Below, piece after piece: positions 1 to 8,140 of a stretch of 64,000 nt of DNA. Under the pieces are notes generated by a model, which was not told the DNA's origin, searched no databases, and saw nothing but the letters and a program-made list of their open reading frames with translations. The translations under genes were made by a program, and so were the position numbers. Origin of the DNA: Streptomyces spinosisporus (lineage in GTDB: Bacteria; Actinomycetota; Actinomycetes; Streptomycetales; Streptomycetaceae); assembly GCF_022698145.1 (NCBI RefSeq), contig NZ_JALDAX010000009.1, positions 124,001 to 188,000 of the forward strand. The letters are read 5' to 3'. Every line of letters begins with the position of its first letter. Position 1 is the first letter of the stretch.

Positions 1-1
1 C

Positions 2-103
2 GTTCGGCCGGACGGGTTCGTCGCCTGGCGGTCGGCCGGCCCCGTCGCGGACGCCGAAACCGTGCTCCACGAGGTCCTCGCGGAGGCGCTGGCACTGGAT
101 TGA
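2..103 (+). CDS. C-terminus of an FAD-dependent aromatic (polyketide) hydroxylase, cut by window edge
   Basis: Only the last 33 codons are visible, ending at TGA 101-103. The tail contains VRPDGFVAWRS followed by an Ala/Leu-rich helix. That is the typical end of PheA/TfdB-type FAD monooxygenases, where this strand forms part of the FAD-binding fold before the C-terminal domain. Such enzymes hydroxylate aromatic polyketides, and one (ORFVIII) is part of known spore-pigment clusters. Here it lies on the same strand as the pigment operon but is separated from it by a sortase locus. The family assignment is inferred from a short stretch. The role in pigment tailoring is inferred from the neighbourhood. 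Confidence 0.6.
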   Translation, partial: VRPDGFVAWRSAGPVADAETVLHEVLAEALALD

Positions 104-130
104 TCACCCGATGAGCGCAGTCACGGGTGA
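104..130. terminator. Inverted repeat TCACCCG/CGGGTGA after the hydroxylase stop
   Basis: TCACCCG (104-110) and CGGGTGA (124-130) are exact inverted 7-mers with a 13-nt loop, directly after the stop codon. A second pair lies at 143-149 and 179-185. They could form terminator hairpins for the upstream gene or be binding sites for a regulator of gene 266-748. No U-tract follows, as is common in Streptomyces. Confidence 0.35.
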
Positions 131-265
131 AGCCGGGCCGCTTCACCCGCCTGATCGTCCCGACTGGTGACCCGGACCCGGGTGACTGACGGTGGATCAC
201 GTCGGGGCCCGGTCAAGTCAGCTGACCAAGTCCCAGCTGCCGGGCCGTGACGGAAGGACCATCAG

Positions 266-748
266 ATGCGCTCTGCCCGCTTGATCCTGGCCACAGCGGC
301 GGCCTCCGCCGCCCTGGCCCTCGGCGCTCCCGGCGCGTACGCCGCCGGAGGCGACTGGGATCACGACGACTCTTCGTACAGCGACGGATCCTCGCACGGC
401 AAGGAGCACGGCAAGCACGAATCACCGCACGGCGGCATGCACACCGGTGGCGGTGCGCTGACCGCGGTGAACGACCACGACGACTGGGGCAGCTCGCGGG
501 ACCCGAAGACGGACCCCGACACCTACAAGGACAACGGCGGCAAGAGCGACTGGGGCGACCGCGACGGCGGCGGACGCGGAGGCGACTCCTGGGGCGGCGG
601 GCACGAGAAGCCCAGCGGCGGTATGCACACCGGTGGCGGAGCGCTCGCCACCCCCACGGCGACCGCCGGCGGCCTCGCCGTGCTGGCTGTCGCCGCCACC
701 GGCCTGTACGCGGCGCGCCGCAAGAAGCCGGTCGGAAACCCGGCCTGA
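266..748 (+). CDS. Secreted, C-terminally membrane-anchored protein with duplicated GGMHTGGGAL motif; probable sortase substrate
   Basis: 160 aa. A signal peptide (Arg, then an Ala/Leu-rich stretch ending in an A-Y-A-A site) is followed by a very hydrophilic Gly/Asp/His/Ser-rich body. The ten-residue motif GGMHTGGGAL occurs twice: once mid-protein and once immediately before a hydrophobic segment of about 19 residues and the tail ARRKK. Motif plus hydrophobic helix plus positive tail is the layout of a cell-wall sorting signal, with HTGGG in the place of LPXTG/LAXTG. The class F sortase gene follows 118 nt downstream, so enzyme and substrate are probably a pair. The start is ATG 266 with GGAAGGA 9 nt upstream. 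No known enzymatic domain is visible. The sorting role is inferred. Confidence 0.75.
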   Translation: MRSARLILATAAASAALALGAPGAYAAGGDWDHDDSSYSDGSSHGKEHGKHESPHGGMHTGGGALTAVNDHDDWGSSRDPKTDPDTYKDNGGKSDWGDRDGGGRGGDSWGGGHEKPSGGMHTGGGALATPTATAGGLAVLAVAATGLYAARRKKPVGNPA

Positions 749-866
749 CCCGTGCCGGATGCGATAGCGCAGCCGTGGCCGCCACTTGTGCCCCGAGTGG
801 CGGCCCGGCTCGCTGTCACCGCACCCGCTCCGCCCCGCTGCCGTGTCCGATTGAGGTGGTTCCCCG

Positions 867-1595
867 ATGGCAGCTCCCCCCTCCTCACCCACCGACGACG
901 AGCCGGCCCCCGGCAGGCAGGGATCGTCCCGCTCGGGGGCGATGATGATGTGCGCCGCCGCCGGGCTGCTCCTGGTCGCGAGCCTGATCAGCGGCCACAA
1001 CTCAGCGGACGACGCCTCCGGCCGTTCGGGTGCCCCCCGCCCCGCCGCCGCGGCCCCCCGACCGGCCGCGTCGTCGTCCTCGTCCTCCTCCCACGACACC
1101 GCCTCCGACCCGTCCGAGGACCGGCCGGTGGGCAGACACCTGCCCCGCTCCGAGCCGGTGCGCCTGCGCATCCCCAAGATCTGGGTCGACGCGCCCTTCA
1201 CCGACCTCTACATCGGCCCCACCGGGCAGCTGGAAGCGCCCCCCGCCGCCGACACCAACCTCGTCGGCTGGCACGCCAAGGGCGCCTCGCCCGGTGAGAC
1301 GGGGACCGCGGTCATCGCCGGACACGTCGACACCAAGACGTCCGCGGCCGTCTTCGCCAACCTCGGCGAGCTGGAGAAGGGCGACGTCTTCTACGTCGAC
1401 CGGGCCGACGGGAGCACCGCGACCTTCCAGGTCGACGACGCGCAGACGTACGAGAAGTCCGACTTCCCCAGCGACCGCGTCTACGACGACACCCCGCGCG
1501 CCGAGGCACGGCTCATCACCTGTGCGGGTGACTACGACCGCTCGGCCCGCGACTACACCGACAACCTCGTCGTCTTCGCCCATCTCGTCCGATAG
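867..1595 (+). CDS. Class F sortase (membrane-anchored transpeptidase)
   Basis: 242 aa. The order is a short cytoplasmic tail, an N-terminal membrane helix (about residues 27-45), a Pro/Ala/Ser-rich linker (50-90), and a compact sortase beta-barrel from about 95 (R-I-P-K-I motif) to the end. Catalytic residues can be read: His153 in AGHVD, Cys219 in LITCAG, and Arg225 or Arg228 shortly after. The short domain and the GWHAKGASPGETG-type region are those of actinobacterial class F sortases, which cleave a sorting motif and attach the product to the cell wall or release it. ATG 867 has GAGG 10 nt upstream. The gene lies just after its probable substrate (266-748) and before the pigment operon. 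Confidence 0.88.
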   Translation: MAAPPSSPTDDEPAPGRQGSSRSGAMMMCAAAGLLLVASLISGHNSADDASGRSGAPRPAAAAPRPAASSSSSSSHDTASDPSEDRPVGRHLPRSEPVRLRIPKIWVDAPFTDLYIGPTGQLEAPPAADTNLVGWHAKGASPGETGTAVIAGHVDTKTSAAVFANLGELEKGDVFYVDRADGSTATFQVDDAQTYEKSDFPSDRVYDDTPRAEARLITCAGDYDRSARDYTDNLVVFAHLVR

Positions 1596-1715
1596 ATCAC
1601 CCGCGTAGTTCATACGAGTCGCGGGCTTCCGGGCCCGGGCACACGATCGAGGAACGCTGACGCCGCATCACCGCGGCCGAGGAACCACTTCCGCCCCGAA
1701 GGAGATGTGCGCAGG

Positions 1716-2858
1716 ATGACCACCACGTCGGAACGTCCCACCGGTTCGCCCTCGCGACAGGTGTCGCCCCGAGTCTCCCAGTCCGTGTTCGACGGTTCCC
1801 GGCTCCGGGTCGTCCTCCTGGTGGACGTCTACGACGGCGCCCAGCAGCAGTTCCTGGAGGCGTACGAACTGCTGTGCAACCAGGTCGCCTCCGTCCCCGG
1901 ACACGTCAGCGACCAGCTGTGCCAGTCCATCGAGAACCCCTCCCAGTGGCTGATCACCAGCGAGTGGGAGAGCGCCCCGCCCTTCCTCGCCTGGGTCAAC
2001 AGCGAGGAACACGTGCGGATGGTGGAGCCGCTGCACAGCTGTGTCCGCGACACCCGGTCGCTGCGCTTCCACGTCGTGCGCGAGACCGGCGGCCCCGCGG
2101 CCGGCACGGAGTCCGCCGAGCGCCGGCTGCAGTCGGCGCCCAGGATCGGCGACGGTCTGATCCGGCACGCCCTCACCTTCACCGTCAAGCCGGGCAGCGA
2201 GGAGAAGGTCGCAGGGATCCTCGCCGACTACGCCTCGCCCGAGCCGAAGGTCGACGAGACCACGCGGCTGTGCCGCACGTCCCTGTTCATGCACGGCAAC
2301 CGGGTGGTGCGGGCCATCGAGGTACGCGGCGACCTGCTCGCCGCGCTGCGCCACGTCTCCCGCCAGCCCGAGGTGCGCGCCGTCGAGGAGGCCATCAACC
2401 CCTATCTGGAGCAGGACCGGGACCTCAACGACCCCGAGTCCGCCCGGGTCTTCTTCACCCGGGCCGCGCTGCCCGCCGTGCACCATGTGACGGCCGAGCG
2501 GCAGGAGGGCCAGGCGGAGCGGTACGCCCTGTCCTACCCGGCCCGGCCCGGCCGCGGCATGCGCCTGGCCGAGCTGCTGGCCCGTCAGGACGAGGCGGCC
2601 GCCGACGACCCGCGCAGCCCGGTCGTGCGCAGCACCATCTTCCAGCGCGACGACGTCGTCGTACGGCTGGTCGAGGTGAGCGGCGGCCTCGACGCCGCCG
2701 ACCCCGCGCTGATCCTCGGCCTCGCGGACCCCGCCCAGGCGGCCGAGCTGACCGAGTTCCCCGCCGAGGCGTCCGCGCCCAGGGACGCGGAGCTCGCGCG
2801 CTTCGTGAAACTCGCCCGCATGGATCTCGTCACCGACCGCCGCTCGCCCGAGGCCTGA
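1716..2858 (+). CDS. SchA/CurD-like protein, first gene of spore-pigment-type operon (WhiE ORFI-like)
   Basis: About 380 aa, with several repeated ferredoxin-like (dimeric alpha-beta barrel/SchA-CurD) segments; a typical one reads FLAWVNSEEHVRMVEPL, as in antibiotic-monooxygenase-like folds. Homologues are the first gene of curamycin, sch and whiE clusters. They are needed for correct pigment formation, but no reaction is established. GTG 1707 is in frame, but AAGGAG (1699-1704) sits only 2 nt before it and 11 nt before ATG 1716, so ATG 1716 is preferred. A 62-nt gap separates it from the cupin gene, suggesting one transcript. Confidence 0.85.
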   Translation: MTTTSERPTGSPSRQVSPRVSQSVFDGSRLRVVLLVDVYDGAQQQFLEAYELLCNQVASVPGHVSDQLCQSIENPSQWLITSEWESAPPFLAWVNSEEHVRMVEPLHSCVRDTRSLRFHVVRETGGPAAGTESAERRLQSAPRIGDGLIRHALTFTVKPGSEEKVAGILADYASPEPKVDETTRLCRTSLFMHGNRVVRAIEVRGDLLAALRHVSRQPEVRAVEEAINPYLEQDRDLNDPESARVFFTRAALPAVHHVTAERQEGQAERYALSYPARPGRGMRLAELLARQDEAAADDPRSPVVRSTIFQRDDVVVRLVEVSGGLDAADPALILGLADPAQAAELTEFPAEASAPRDAELARFVKLARMDLVTDRRSPEA

Positions 2859-2920
2859 AGTCCCACCGGGCCGTGGCGGCCAGACCCCACGTCGATGCAG
2901 GACCTGAACGGAGGAACGTC

Positions 2921-3331
2921 GTGATCACATCCCGTCCCAGAATCGTGGATCTCAGCGAGGTCGAGCCCAACCGCCGGCGCGGCGGCGATCTGCGCGCCAT
3001 GCTCACCCCCGCCACCGTCGGCTCCACCAGCGGATTCATGGGTGTCGCCATCGTGGAGCCGGGCGAGCGCATCGGTGAGCACTACCACCCGTACTCCGAG
3101 GAGTTCGTGTACGTCGTGTGCGGGGAGCTGGAGGTCGACCTGGACGGCGTCCCCCATCCGCTGCGGCCCGAGCAGGGGCTGATGATCCCCGCCCACATGC
3201 GGCACCGCTTCCGCAACATCGGCAACGTTCAGGCCCGCATCGTCTTCCACCTCGGCCCGCTCGCGCCGCGCCCGCAGCTCGGCCATGTCGACACCGAGGA
3301 GACCGAGCCCGCCGCCGAGGTCGGTTCATGA
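2921..3331 (+). CDS. Cupin-domain polyketide protein (WhiE ORFII-like)
   Basis: 136 aa, a single small beta-barrel cupin. Motif 1 is visible as GEHYHPYSEEFVYVVCGELEV, with two His and a Glu as metal ligands. Motif 2 (PAHMRHRFRNIG) holds the later His. Cupins of this type accompany aromatic polyketide synthases and are thought to act on the nascent or cyclised polyketide, as oxygenase or cyclase helpers. The start is GTG 2921 with GGAGGAA 4-11 nt upstream. The stop overlaps the KS-alpha start as ATGA (3328-3331), so the two are translationally coupled. Confidence 0.85.
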   Translation: MITSRPRIVDLSEVEPNRRRGGDLRAMLTPATVGSTSGFMGVAIVEPGERIGEHYHPYSEEFVYVVCGELEVDLDGVPHPLRPEQGLMIPAHMRHRFRNIGNVQARIVFHLGPLAPRPQLGHVDTEETEPAAEVGS

Positions 3332-4596
3332 GCCGACGAGTGGCCGTCACCGGCATAGGCGTCGTCGCACCGGGCGGCATCGGCGTACCGGCGTTCTGGG
3401 ACCTCCTGGCCGCCGGGCGCACCGCGACGCGCGGCATCACGTTCTTCGATCCGGCGGGGCTGCGATCCCGGATCGCCGCCGAGTGCGACTTCGACCCGGT
3501 GGCGGGGGGCCTGGACGCAGAGCAGATCGCGCGGTGCGACCGGTACATACAGTTCGCCCTGGTCGCCGGCGCGGAGGCGGTGCGCGACGCCGGGCTCGAC
3601 CTGGAGCGGGAGAACCCGTGGCGCGTGGGGGTGTCCCTGGGCACCGCGGTCGGCGGCACCACACGGCTGGAGCACGACTACGTCCTGGTCAGCCACGGCG
3701 GTGAGCGCTGGGACGTGGACCCCGGCCGGGCCGAGCCGCATCTGCACCGGGCGTTCGCGCCCAGCACCCTCGCCTCGACGGTCGCGGAGCGGTTCGGGGC
3801 GCGCGGTCCGGTGCAGACCGTCTCGACGGGCTGCACCTCGGGCCTCGACGCGGTCGGATACGCCTTCCACACCGTGCAGGAGGGCCGGGCCGACGTCTGC
3901 ATCGCGGGGGCGTCGGACTCGCCGATCTCCCCGATCACCATGGCCTGCTTCGACGCGATCAAGGCCACGTCCCCCAACAACGACGACCCGGCCCACGCCT
4001 CGCGTCCCTTCGACGCCGACCGGGACGGGTTCGTGATGGGCGAGGGCGGCGCGGTGCTCGTTTTGGAGGAACTCGAACACGCCCGGGCGCGCGGCGCGCA
4101 GGTGTACTGCGAGCTCGGCGGCTACGCCACCTTCGGCAACGCCTATCACATGACCGGGCTGACCCGTGAGGGCCTGGAGATGGCGAAGGCCATCGAGGTC
4201 GCCCTCGACCACGCCCGGCTCGACGGCACGGCCATCGACTACGTCAACGCACACGGCTCGGGCACCCAGCAGAACGACCGTCACGAGACCGCCGCGGTGA
4301 AACGGGCCCTGGGCCCGCACGCCTACGACACGCCGATGAGCTCCATCAAGTCCATGGTCGGGCACTCGCTCGGCGCGATCGGCGCGATCGAACTCGTCGC
4401 CTGCGTACTGGCGCTGGCCCACCAGACCGTTCCGCCGACCGCCAACTACGAGACCCCCGACCCCGAGTGCGACCTGGACTACGTCCCGCGCACCGCACGC
4501 GCCCGGAAACTCGACAGCGTGCTCTCCGTGGGCAGCGGGTTCGGCGGCTTCCAGTCCGCGGTGGTCCTGACCCGGCCGAGGGAGAAGACACGATGA
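3328..4596 (+). CDS. Type II PKS ketosynthase alpha (KS-alpha)
   Basis: 422 aa, the normal length for KS-alpha. It catalyses Claisen condensation of malonyl units on the ACP. The nucleophile is Cys169 in VSTGCTSGLDAVG; later come the NAHGSGT His motif and SMVGHSLGA with the second His, so the enzyme looks complete. It heterodimerises with the chain-length factor encoded immediately downstream (ATGA overlap 4593-4596). The wording of the active-site region and the operon order fit the spore-pigment clade rather than a diffusible antibiotic, which is an inference from gene content. Confidence 0.95.
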   Translation: MSRRVAVTGIGVVAPGGIGVPAFWDLLAAGRTATRGITFFDPAGLRSRIAAECDFDPVAGGLDAEQIARCDRYIQFALVAGAEAVRDAGLDLERENPWRVGVSLGTAVGGTTRLEHDYVLVSHGGERWDVDPGRAEPHLHRAFAPSTLASTVAERFGARGPVQTVSTGCTSGLDAVGYAFHTVQEGRADVCIAGASDSPISPITMACFDAIKATSPNNDDPAHASRPFDADRDGFVMGEGGAVLVLEELEHARARGAQVYCELGGYATFGNAYHMTGLTREGLEMAKAIEVALDHARLDGTAIDYVNAHGSGTQQNDRHETAAVKRALGPHAYDTPMSSIKSMVGHSLGAIGAIELVACVLALAHQTVPPTANYETPDPECDLDYVPRTARARKLDSVLSVGSGFGGFQSAVVLTRPREKTR

Positions 4597-5834
4597 GCGA
4601 ACCCCGTTCACGGCGCGCGGCCATCACCGGCATGGGCGTGATCGCGCCCAACGGAGCCGGTACGGACACCTTCTGGAAGGCCACCAGGGAGGGCATCGGC
4701 GTCCTGGACCGGGTCACCCGCGAGGGCTGCGAGCACCTGCCGCTGCGGGTGGCGGGCGAGGTGCGCGACTTCGACCCGTCGGCCGCGGTGGAGGCGCGCT
4801 TCCTCGTCCAGACCGACCGGTTCACGCACTTCGCCATGGCCGCCGCCGACCTGGCCCTGGAGGACGCCCGCCTGGGCCGGACCGTCACCGACGCCGCACC
4901 GTTCTCGGTCGGCGTGGTCACCGCGGCCGGCTCCGGCGGCGGCGAGTTCGGGCAGCGGGAACTGCAGCAGCTGTGGGGCAAGGGCAGCCGGTACGTCGGC
5001 CCGTACCAGTCCATCGCCTGGTTCTACGCCGCGAGCACCGGCCAGATATCCATCCGGCGCGGCTTCAAGGGCCCCTGCTCCGTCGTCGCGAGCGACGAGG
5101 CCGGCGGACTGGACGCCCTCGCCCACGCGGCGCGGGCCGTGCGACGCGGCACCGATGTCATCGTGGCCGGCTCGACCGAGGCGCCCCTTGCCCCCTATTC
5201 CATGGTCTGCCAGCTCGGCTACGACGAGCTCAGCACCGAGAGCGACCCGACCCGCGCCTACCGTCCCTTCACCTCCGCGGCCTGCGGATTCGTGCCCGCC
5301 GAGGGCGGCGCCATGCTGGTCGTGGAGGACGAGGGCACGGCCCGGGAGCGCTGCGCGCAGGTGCGGGCGGTGCTCGCCGGACACGCGGCGACGTTCACCG
5401 GCGCCTCCCGCTGGGAGGAGTCCCGGCACGGCCTTGCCCATGCCGTGCGGGGCGCGCTGGACGAGGCGGGCTGCGCCCCCGAGGAGATCGACGTGGTCTT
5501 CGCCGACGCCCTCGGCGTGCCGGAGGCGGACACCGCCGAGGCCCTCGCCATCGCCGACGTACTCGGCACCCGCGTGCCGGTCACGGCACCCAAGACCGGG
5601 ATCGGCCGCGGCTACGGAGCAGCCCCCGTGCTCGACGCCGTGGCCGCGGTGCTCGCCATGGAGCACGGCGTGATCCCACCCACCCCCAACGTCTTCGACA
5701 TCTGCCATGACCTCGACCTCGTCACTGGCAGGGCCCGCACCGCCGAACTGCGCACGGCGCTGGTCCTGAGCCGCGGACTGATGGGGTCGAACTCGGCGCT
5801 CGTGCTGCAACGCCGCGCCACCGGAGCCTCGTGA
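4593..5834 (+). CDS. Type II PKS chain-length factor (KS-beta)
   Basis: 413 aa, KS fold. The residue aligned with the KS-alpha nucleophile is Glu169 (VVASDEAGGLDAL), so it cannot condense. In many CLFs this position is Gln. It pairs with KS-alpha to set polyketide length and to form malonyl decarboxylation products. It overlaps the upstream gene by 4 nt. The ACP starts 34 nt after its stop. Pigment CLFs generally direct long chains (C24), but chain length cannot be read reliably by eye. Confidence 0.94.
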   Translation: MSEPRSRRAAITGMGVIAPNGAGTDTFWKATREGIGVLDRVTREGCEHLPLRVAGEVRDFDPSAAVEARFLVQTDRFTHFAMAAADLALEDARLGRTVTDAAPFSVGVVTAAGSGGGEFGQRELQQLWGKGSRYVGPYQSIAWFYAASTGQISIRRGFKGPCSVVASDEAGGLDALAHAARAVRRGTDVIVAGSTEAPLAPYSMVCQLGYDELSTESDPTRAYRPFTSAACGFVPAEGGAMLVVEDEGTARERCAQVRAVLAGHAATFTGASRWEESRHGLAHAVRGALDEAGCAPEEIDVVFADALGVPEADTAEALAIADVLGTRVPVTAPKTGIGRGYGAAPVLDAVAAVLAMEHGVIPPTPNVFDICHDLDLVTGRARTAELRTALVLSRGLMGSNSALVLQRRATGAS

Positions 5835-5868
5835 CGAGGCACCGCGCAGCAGACAAGGAGAACAAGCC

Positions 5869-6123
5869 ATGACCGATCGCATCACCGTCGAAGAGCTGGC
5901 CGAGCTCATGAAGAAGTCCGCCGGTGTCACCGTCGCCCCGGCGGAACTGAGAGCGAACGACCCGGGCTTCGACAGCCTCGGCGTCGACTCACTGGGACTG
6001 CTCGGCATCGTCGGCGAGCTGGAGAACCGGTACGGGACACCGATGCCCCCCGACGCCGAACGCTCCAAGACGCCCCGGCAGTTCCTCGAACTCGTCAACA
6101 GTGCCCTCATGACAGGAGCGTGA
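5869..6123 (+). CDS. Type II PKS acyl carrier protein
   Basis: 84 aa, acidic. The phosphopantetheine site is Ser41 in LGVDSLGLLG. It carries the growing poly-beta-keto chain between KS/CLF and the cyclases. AAGGAGAA is placed about 7 nt before ATG 5869. Only 1 nt separates its stop from the next start, consistent with tight co-translation with the aromatase. Confidence 0.95.
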   Translation: MTDRITVEELAELMKKSAGVTVAPAELRANDPGFDSLGVDSLGLLGIVGELENRYGTPMPPDAERSKTPRQFLELVNSALMTGA

Positions 6124-6124
6124 A

Positions 6125-6604
6125 ATGACCGGACACACACGCAACGACATCACCATCGCCGCCCCCCTGGACCTGGTCTGGGACATGACCAACGACCTGG
6201 AGAACTGGCCGCAGCTGTTCAGCGAGTACGCCTCCGTCGAGATCATCAAGCGGGAGGGCAACCGGACCACCTTCCGGCTGACCATGCACCCGGACGAGAA
6301 CGGCACCGTGTGGAGCTGGGTCTCGCAGCGCGAGCCGGACCGCGAGTCGCTCAGCGTCAAGGCCCGCAGGGTCGAGACGGGTCCCTTCGACCACATGGAC
6401 ATCCACTGGAGCTACGAGGAAGTGTCCGGCGGCACGCGGATGGTCTGGACGCAGGACTTCGCGATGAAGCCGGACGCGCCGGTCGACGACGCCTGGATGA
6501 CCGACAACATCAACCGGAACTCCAAGGTCCAGATGGCCCTGATCCGGGACCGCATCGAGAAGGCCGCCGCCGAGCGCGGAGCCACCCCGGGCCTGACGGA
6601 CTGA
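6125..6604 (+). CDS. Aromatase/cyclase, SRPBCC (START-like) fold, WhiE ORFVI/TcmN-N type
   Basis: 159 aa, a single-domain polyketide ARO/CYC. The opening (ITIAAPLDLVWDMTNDLENWPQLF) and the helix at the end (about 125-150) are typical of the helix-grip fold with its deep pocket. It folds and aromatises the first ring of the ACP-bound poly-beta-ketone, C9-C14 for unreduced long chains by analogy with TcmN and WhiE. The monodomain form, and the absence of a ketoreductase in the operon, suggest a non-reducing route. Confidence 0.92.
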   Translation: MTGHTRNDITIAAPLDLVWDMTNDLENWPQLFSEYASVEIIKREGNRTTFRLTMHPDENGTVWSWVSQREPDRESLSVKARRVETGPFDHMDIHWSYEEVSGGTRMVWTQDFAMKPDAPVDDAWMTDNINRNSKVQMALIRDRIEKAAAERGATPGLTD

Positions 6605-6626
6605 GCCGGACGGAGAACTCTCCCTC

Positions 6627-6959
6627 ATGCACCAAGCCCTCATCGTCGCCCGTATGGCCCCCGGATCGGCCCCCGACATCGCCAAGGTGTTCGCCGAGTC
6701 CGACCGGGGAGAGCTGCCGCACCTCGTCGGAGTGGTCCGGCGCAGCCTCTTCCAGTTCGGCGACGTCTACATGCATCTGATCGAGTCCGAGCGCGAGCCC
6801 GGCCCCGCCATCGCCAAGGTCACGGACCACCCCGACTTCCGTGACGTCAGCGAACGGCTGTCCTCCTACGTCAGCGCCTACGACCCCGCCACCTGGCGCT
6901 CCCCGAAGGACGCCATGGCGCAGCGCTTCTACCTCTGGGAGCGCGACCCGGCCCGCTGA
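6627..6959 (+). CDS. TcmI-type polyketide cyclase (WhiE ORFVII-like)
   Basis: 110 aa, a dimeric alpha-beta barrel. Conserved elements are the N-terminal strand ALIVARM, the SLFQFGDVYMHLIE segment, and FRDVSERLSSYVSAYDP near the C-terminus. It acts after the aromatase, closing later rings. It is the last gene of the seven-gene operon and is followed at once by a strong terminator. GGAG lies 9-12 nt before ATG 6627. Confidence 0.92.
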   Translation: MHQALIVARMAPGSAPDIAKVFAESDRGELPHLVGVVRRSLFQFGDVYMHLIESEREPGPAIAKVTDHPDFRDVSERLSSYVSAYDPATWRSPKDAMAQRFYLWERDPAR

Positions 6960-6966
6960 ACCGGCC

Positions 6967-7020
6967 GGACACACCGGTGGCCGGACCCGCAGCGTCGCGG
7001 GCCCGGCCACCGGTGTGTCC
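6967..7020. terminator. Strong bidirectional hairpin terminator of the pigment operon
   Basis: An 18-bp perfect stem (6967-6984 with 7003-7020) continues after one mismatch with five more pairs (6986-6990 with 6997-7001) around a 6-nt loop. It sits between the cyclase stop and the convergent methyltransferase stop (7036), so it can end both transcripts. Confidence 0.85.
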
Positions 7021-7035
7021 GTGCGAACGGCCCTG

Positions 7036-8064
7036 TCAGCCGGGCACGTGACAGTCGAAGGCGTGCAGATAGGGATTGACCGGCCGGATGTCGTCGATGA
7101 CCAGGCCCGCCTCGGTCAGCCGGTCGACCATGCTCCGGGTGGTGTGCTTGGCACCGCCGACGTTCAGGAGCAGCAGCAGGTCCATCGCGGTGCTGAAGCG
7201 CATCGAGGGCGTGTCGTCGACGAGGTTCTCGATGACCACGACCCGGGTGCCCGGGCCGCCCGCCGCACGGACGTTGCGCAGCGTTCGCGCGGTGCTCTCG
7301 TCGTCCCACTCCAGGATGTTCTTGATGACATAGACATCGGCCTCAACGGGCACGGCCTCCCGGACGTCGCCGGGCACGATGCGCACCCGATCCGCGAGGT
7401 CGCCCCCGGCACGCAGCCGCGGCACCGCGTTCTCCACCACGCGCGGCAGATCCATCAACGTGCCCCGCATCGAGGGGTACTTGTCCAGCAGGCTGGCCAC
7501 CACATGACCCTGACCGCCGCCGAGGTCGGCGACCGACGAACTCCCCGACAGATCGAGGAACTCGGCGACATCGCGCGCCGACTGCACGCTGGAGGTCGTC
7601 ATCGCGCGGTTGAAGACGTCGGCCGATTCGGGGGCGTCCTCGTTGAGGTAGGGAAAGAACTCCTTGCCGTACAGGTCCTCGATGACGTTGCGCCCGGTGC
7701 GCACCGCCTCGTCGAGCCGCGGCCAGGCGTCCCACGTCCAGGGCTCGGTGCACCACAGCGAGATGGCTCGCAGGCTGTTCGGATCGTCCTCGCGCAGCAG
7801 CCTGGAGACATCGGTGTGCGCGAAGGTGCCGTCCGGCAGTTCGGCGAAGATGTCGTAGCAGGACAGGGTGCGCAGCAGGCGTCGTAGCGGACGGGCCTCG
7901 GCCTTCACGGCGGCCGCGAGGTCCTCCACGGTCATCGGGCTGTCGCCGAGCGCGTCGGGGACGCCCAGCCGGGCGGCCGCCCGGACGGCGGCGGCACATG
8001 CCGCCGCGAACGCGAGCTCCCTCAGCCGCATGGACGGCGGCGGGGCGGTCTGTGCGGTCGTCAT
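7036..8064 (-). CDS. SAM-dependent O-methyltransferase (AdoMet_MTases / methyltransf_2 family)
   Basis: 342 aa. The N-terminal dimerisation/winged-helix region (MRLRELAFAAACAAAVRAAARLG) is followed by a Rossmann domain with the SAM motif DLGGGQGHVV at about residue 182, and later DVYVIKNILEWDD. The family includes DnrK- and TcmO-like methyltransferases that act on hydroxylated aromatic polyketides. It is convergent with the pigment operon, and tailoring of that pigment is a reasonable guess. The start is ATG 8064, preceded by AAGGGAAG. An upstream extension in the same frame is Arg-rich and not gene-like. Confidence 0.85.
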   Translation of the reverse strand: MTTAQTAPPPSMRLRELAFAAACAAAVRAAARLGVPDALGDSPMTVEDLAAAVKAEARPLRRLLRTLSCYDIFAELPDGTFAHTDVSRLLREDDPNSLRAISLWCTEPWTWDAWPRLDEAVRTGRNVIEDLYGKEFFPYLNEDAPESADVFNRAMTTSSVQSARDVAEFLDLSGSSSVADLGGGQGHVVASLLDKYPSMRGTLMDLPRVVENAVPRLRAGGDLADRVRIVPGDVREAVPVEADVYVIKNILEWDDESTARTLRNVRAAGGPGTRVVVIENLVDDTPSMRFSTAMDLLLLLNVGGAKHTTRSMVDRLTEAGLVIDDIRPVNPYLHAFDCHVPG

Positions 8065-8101
8065 GTGCCGCTTCCCTTCTTCTCTCGTGTTCTTTCGGAT
8101 G

Positions 8102-8126
8102 CGCGGGTGGCTCGGGTTCACCCGCG
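8102..8126. terminator. 8-bp inverted repeat between beta-helix and methyltransferase genes
   Basis: CGCGGGTG (8102-8109) pairs with CACCCGCG (8119-8126), leaving a 9-nt loop. It lies in the 76-nt gap just downstream of the beta-helix gene stop (8141). It is likely a terminator for that gene or part of the methyltransferase promoter region. Confidence 0.45.
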
Positions 8127-8140
8127 GTGACAAGCCCGGT

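Noticed and set aside
5097..5130. CLF residue Glu169 in place of Cys/Gln as a possible defect
   Set aside because: Chain-length factors naturally lack the nucleophilic Cys; the substitution agrees with its role.
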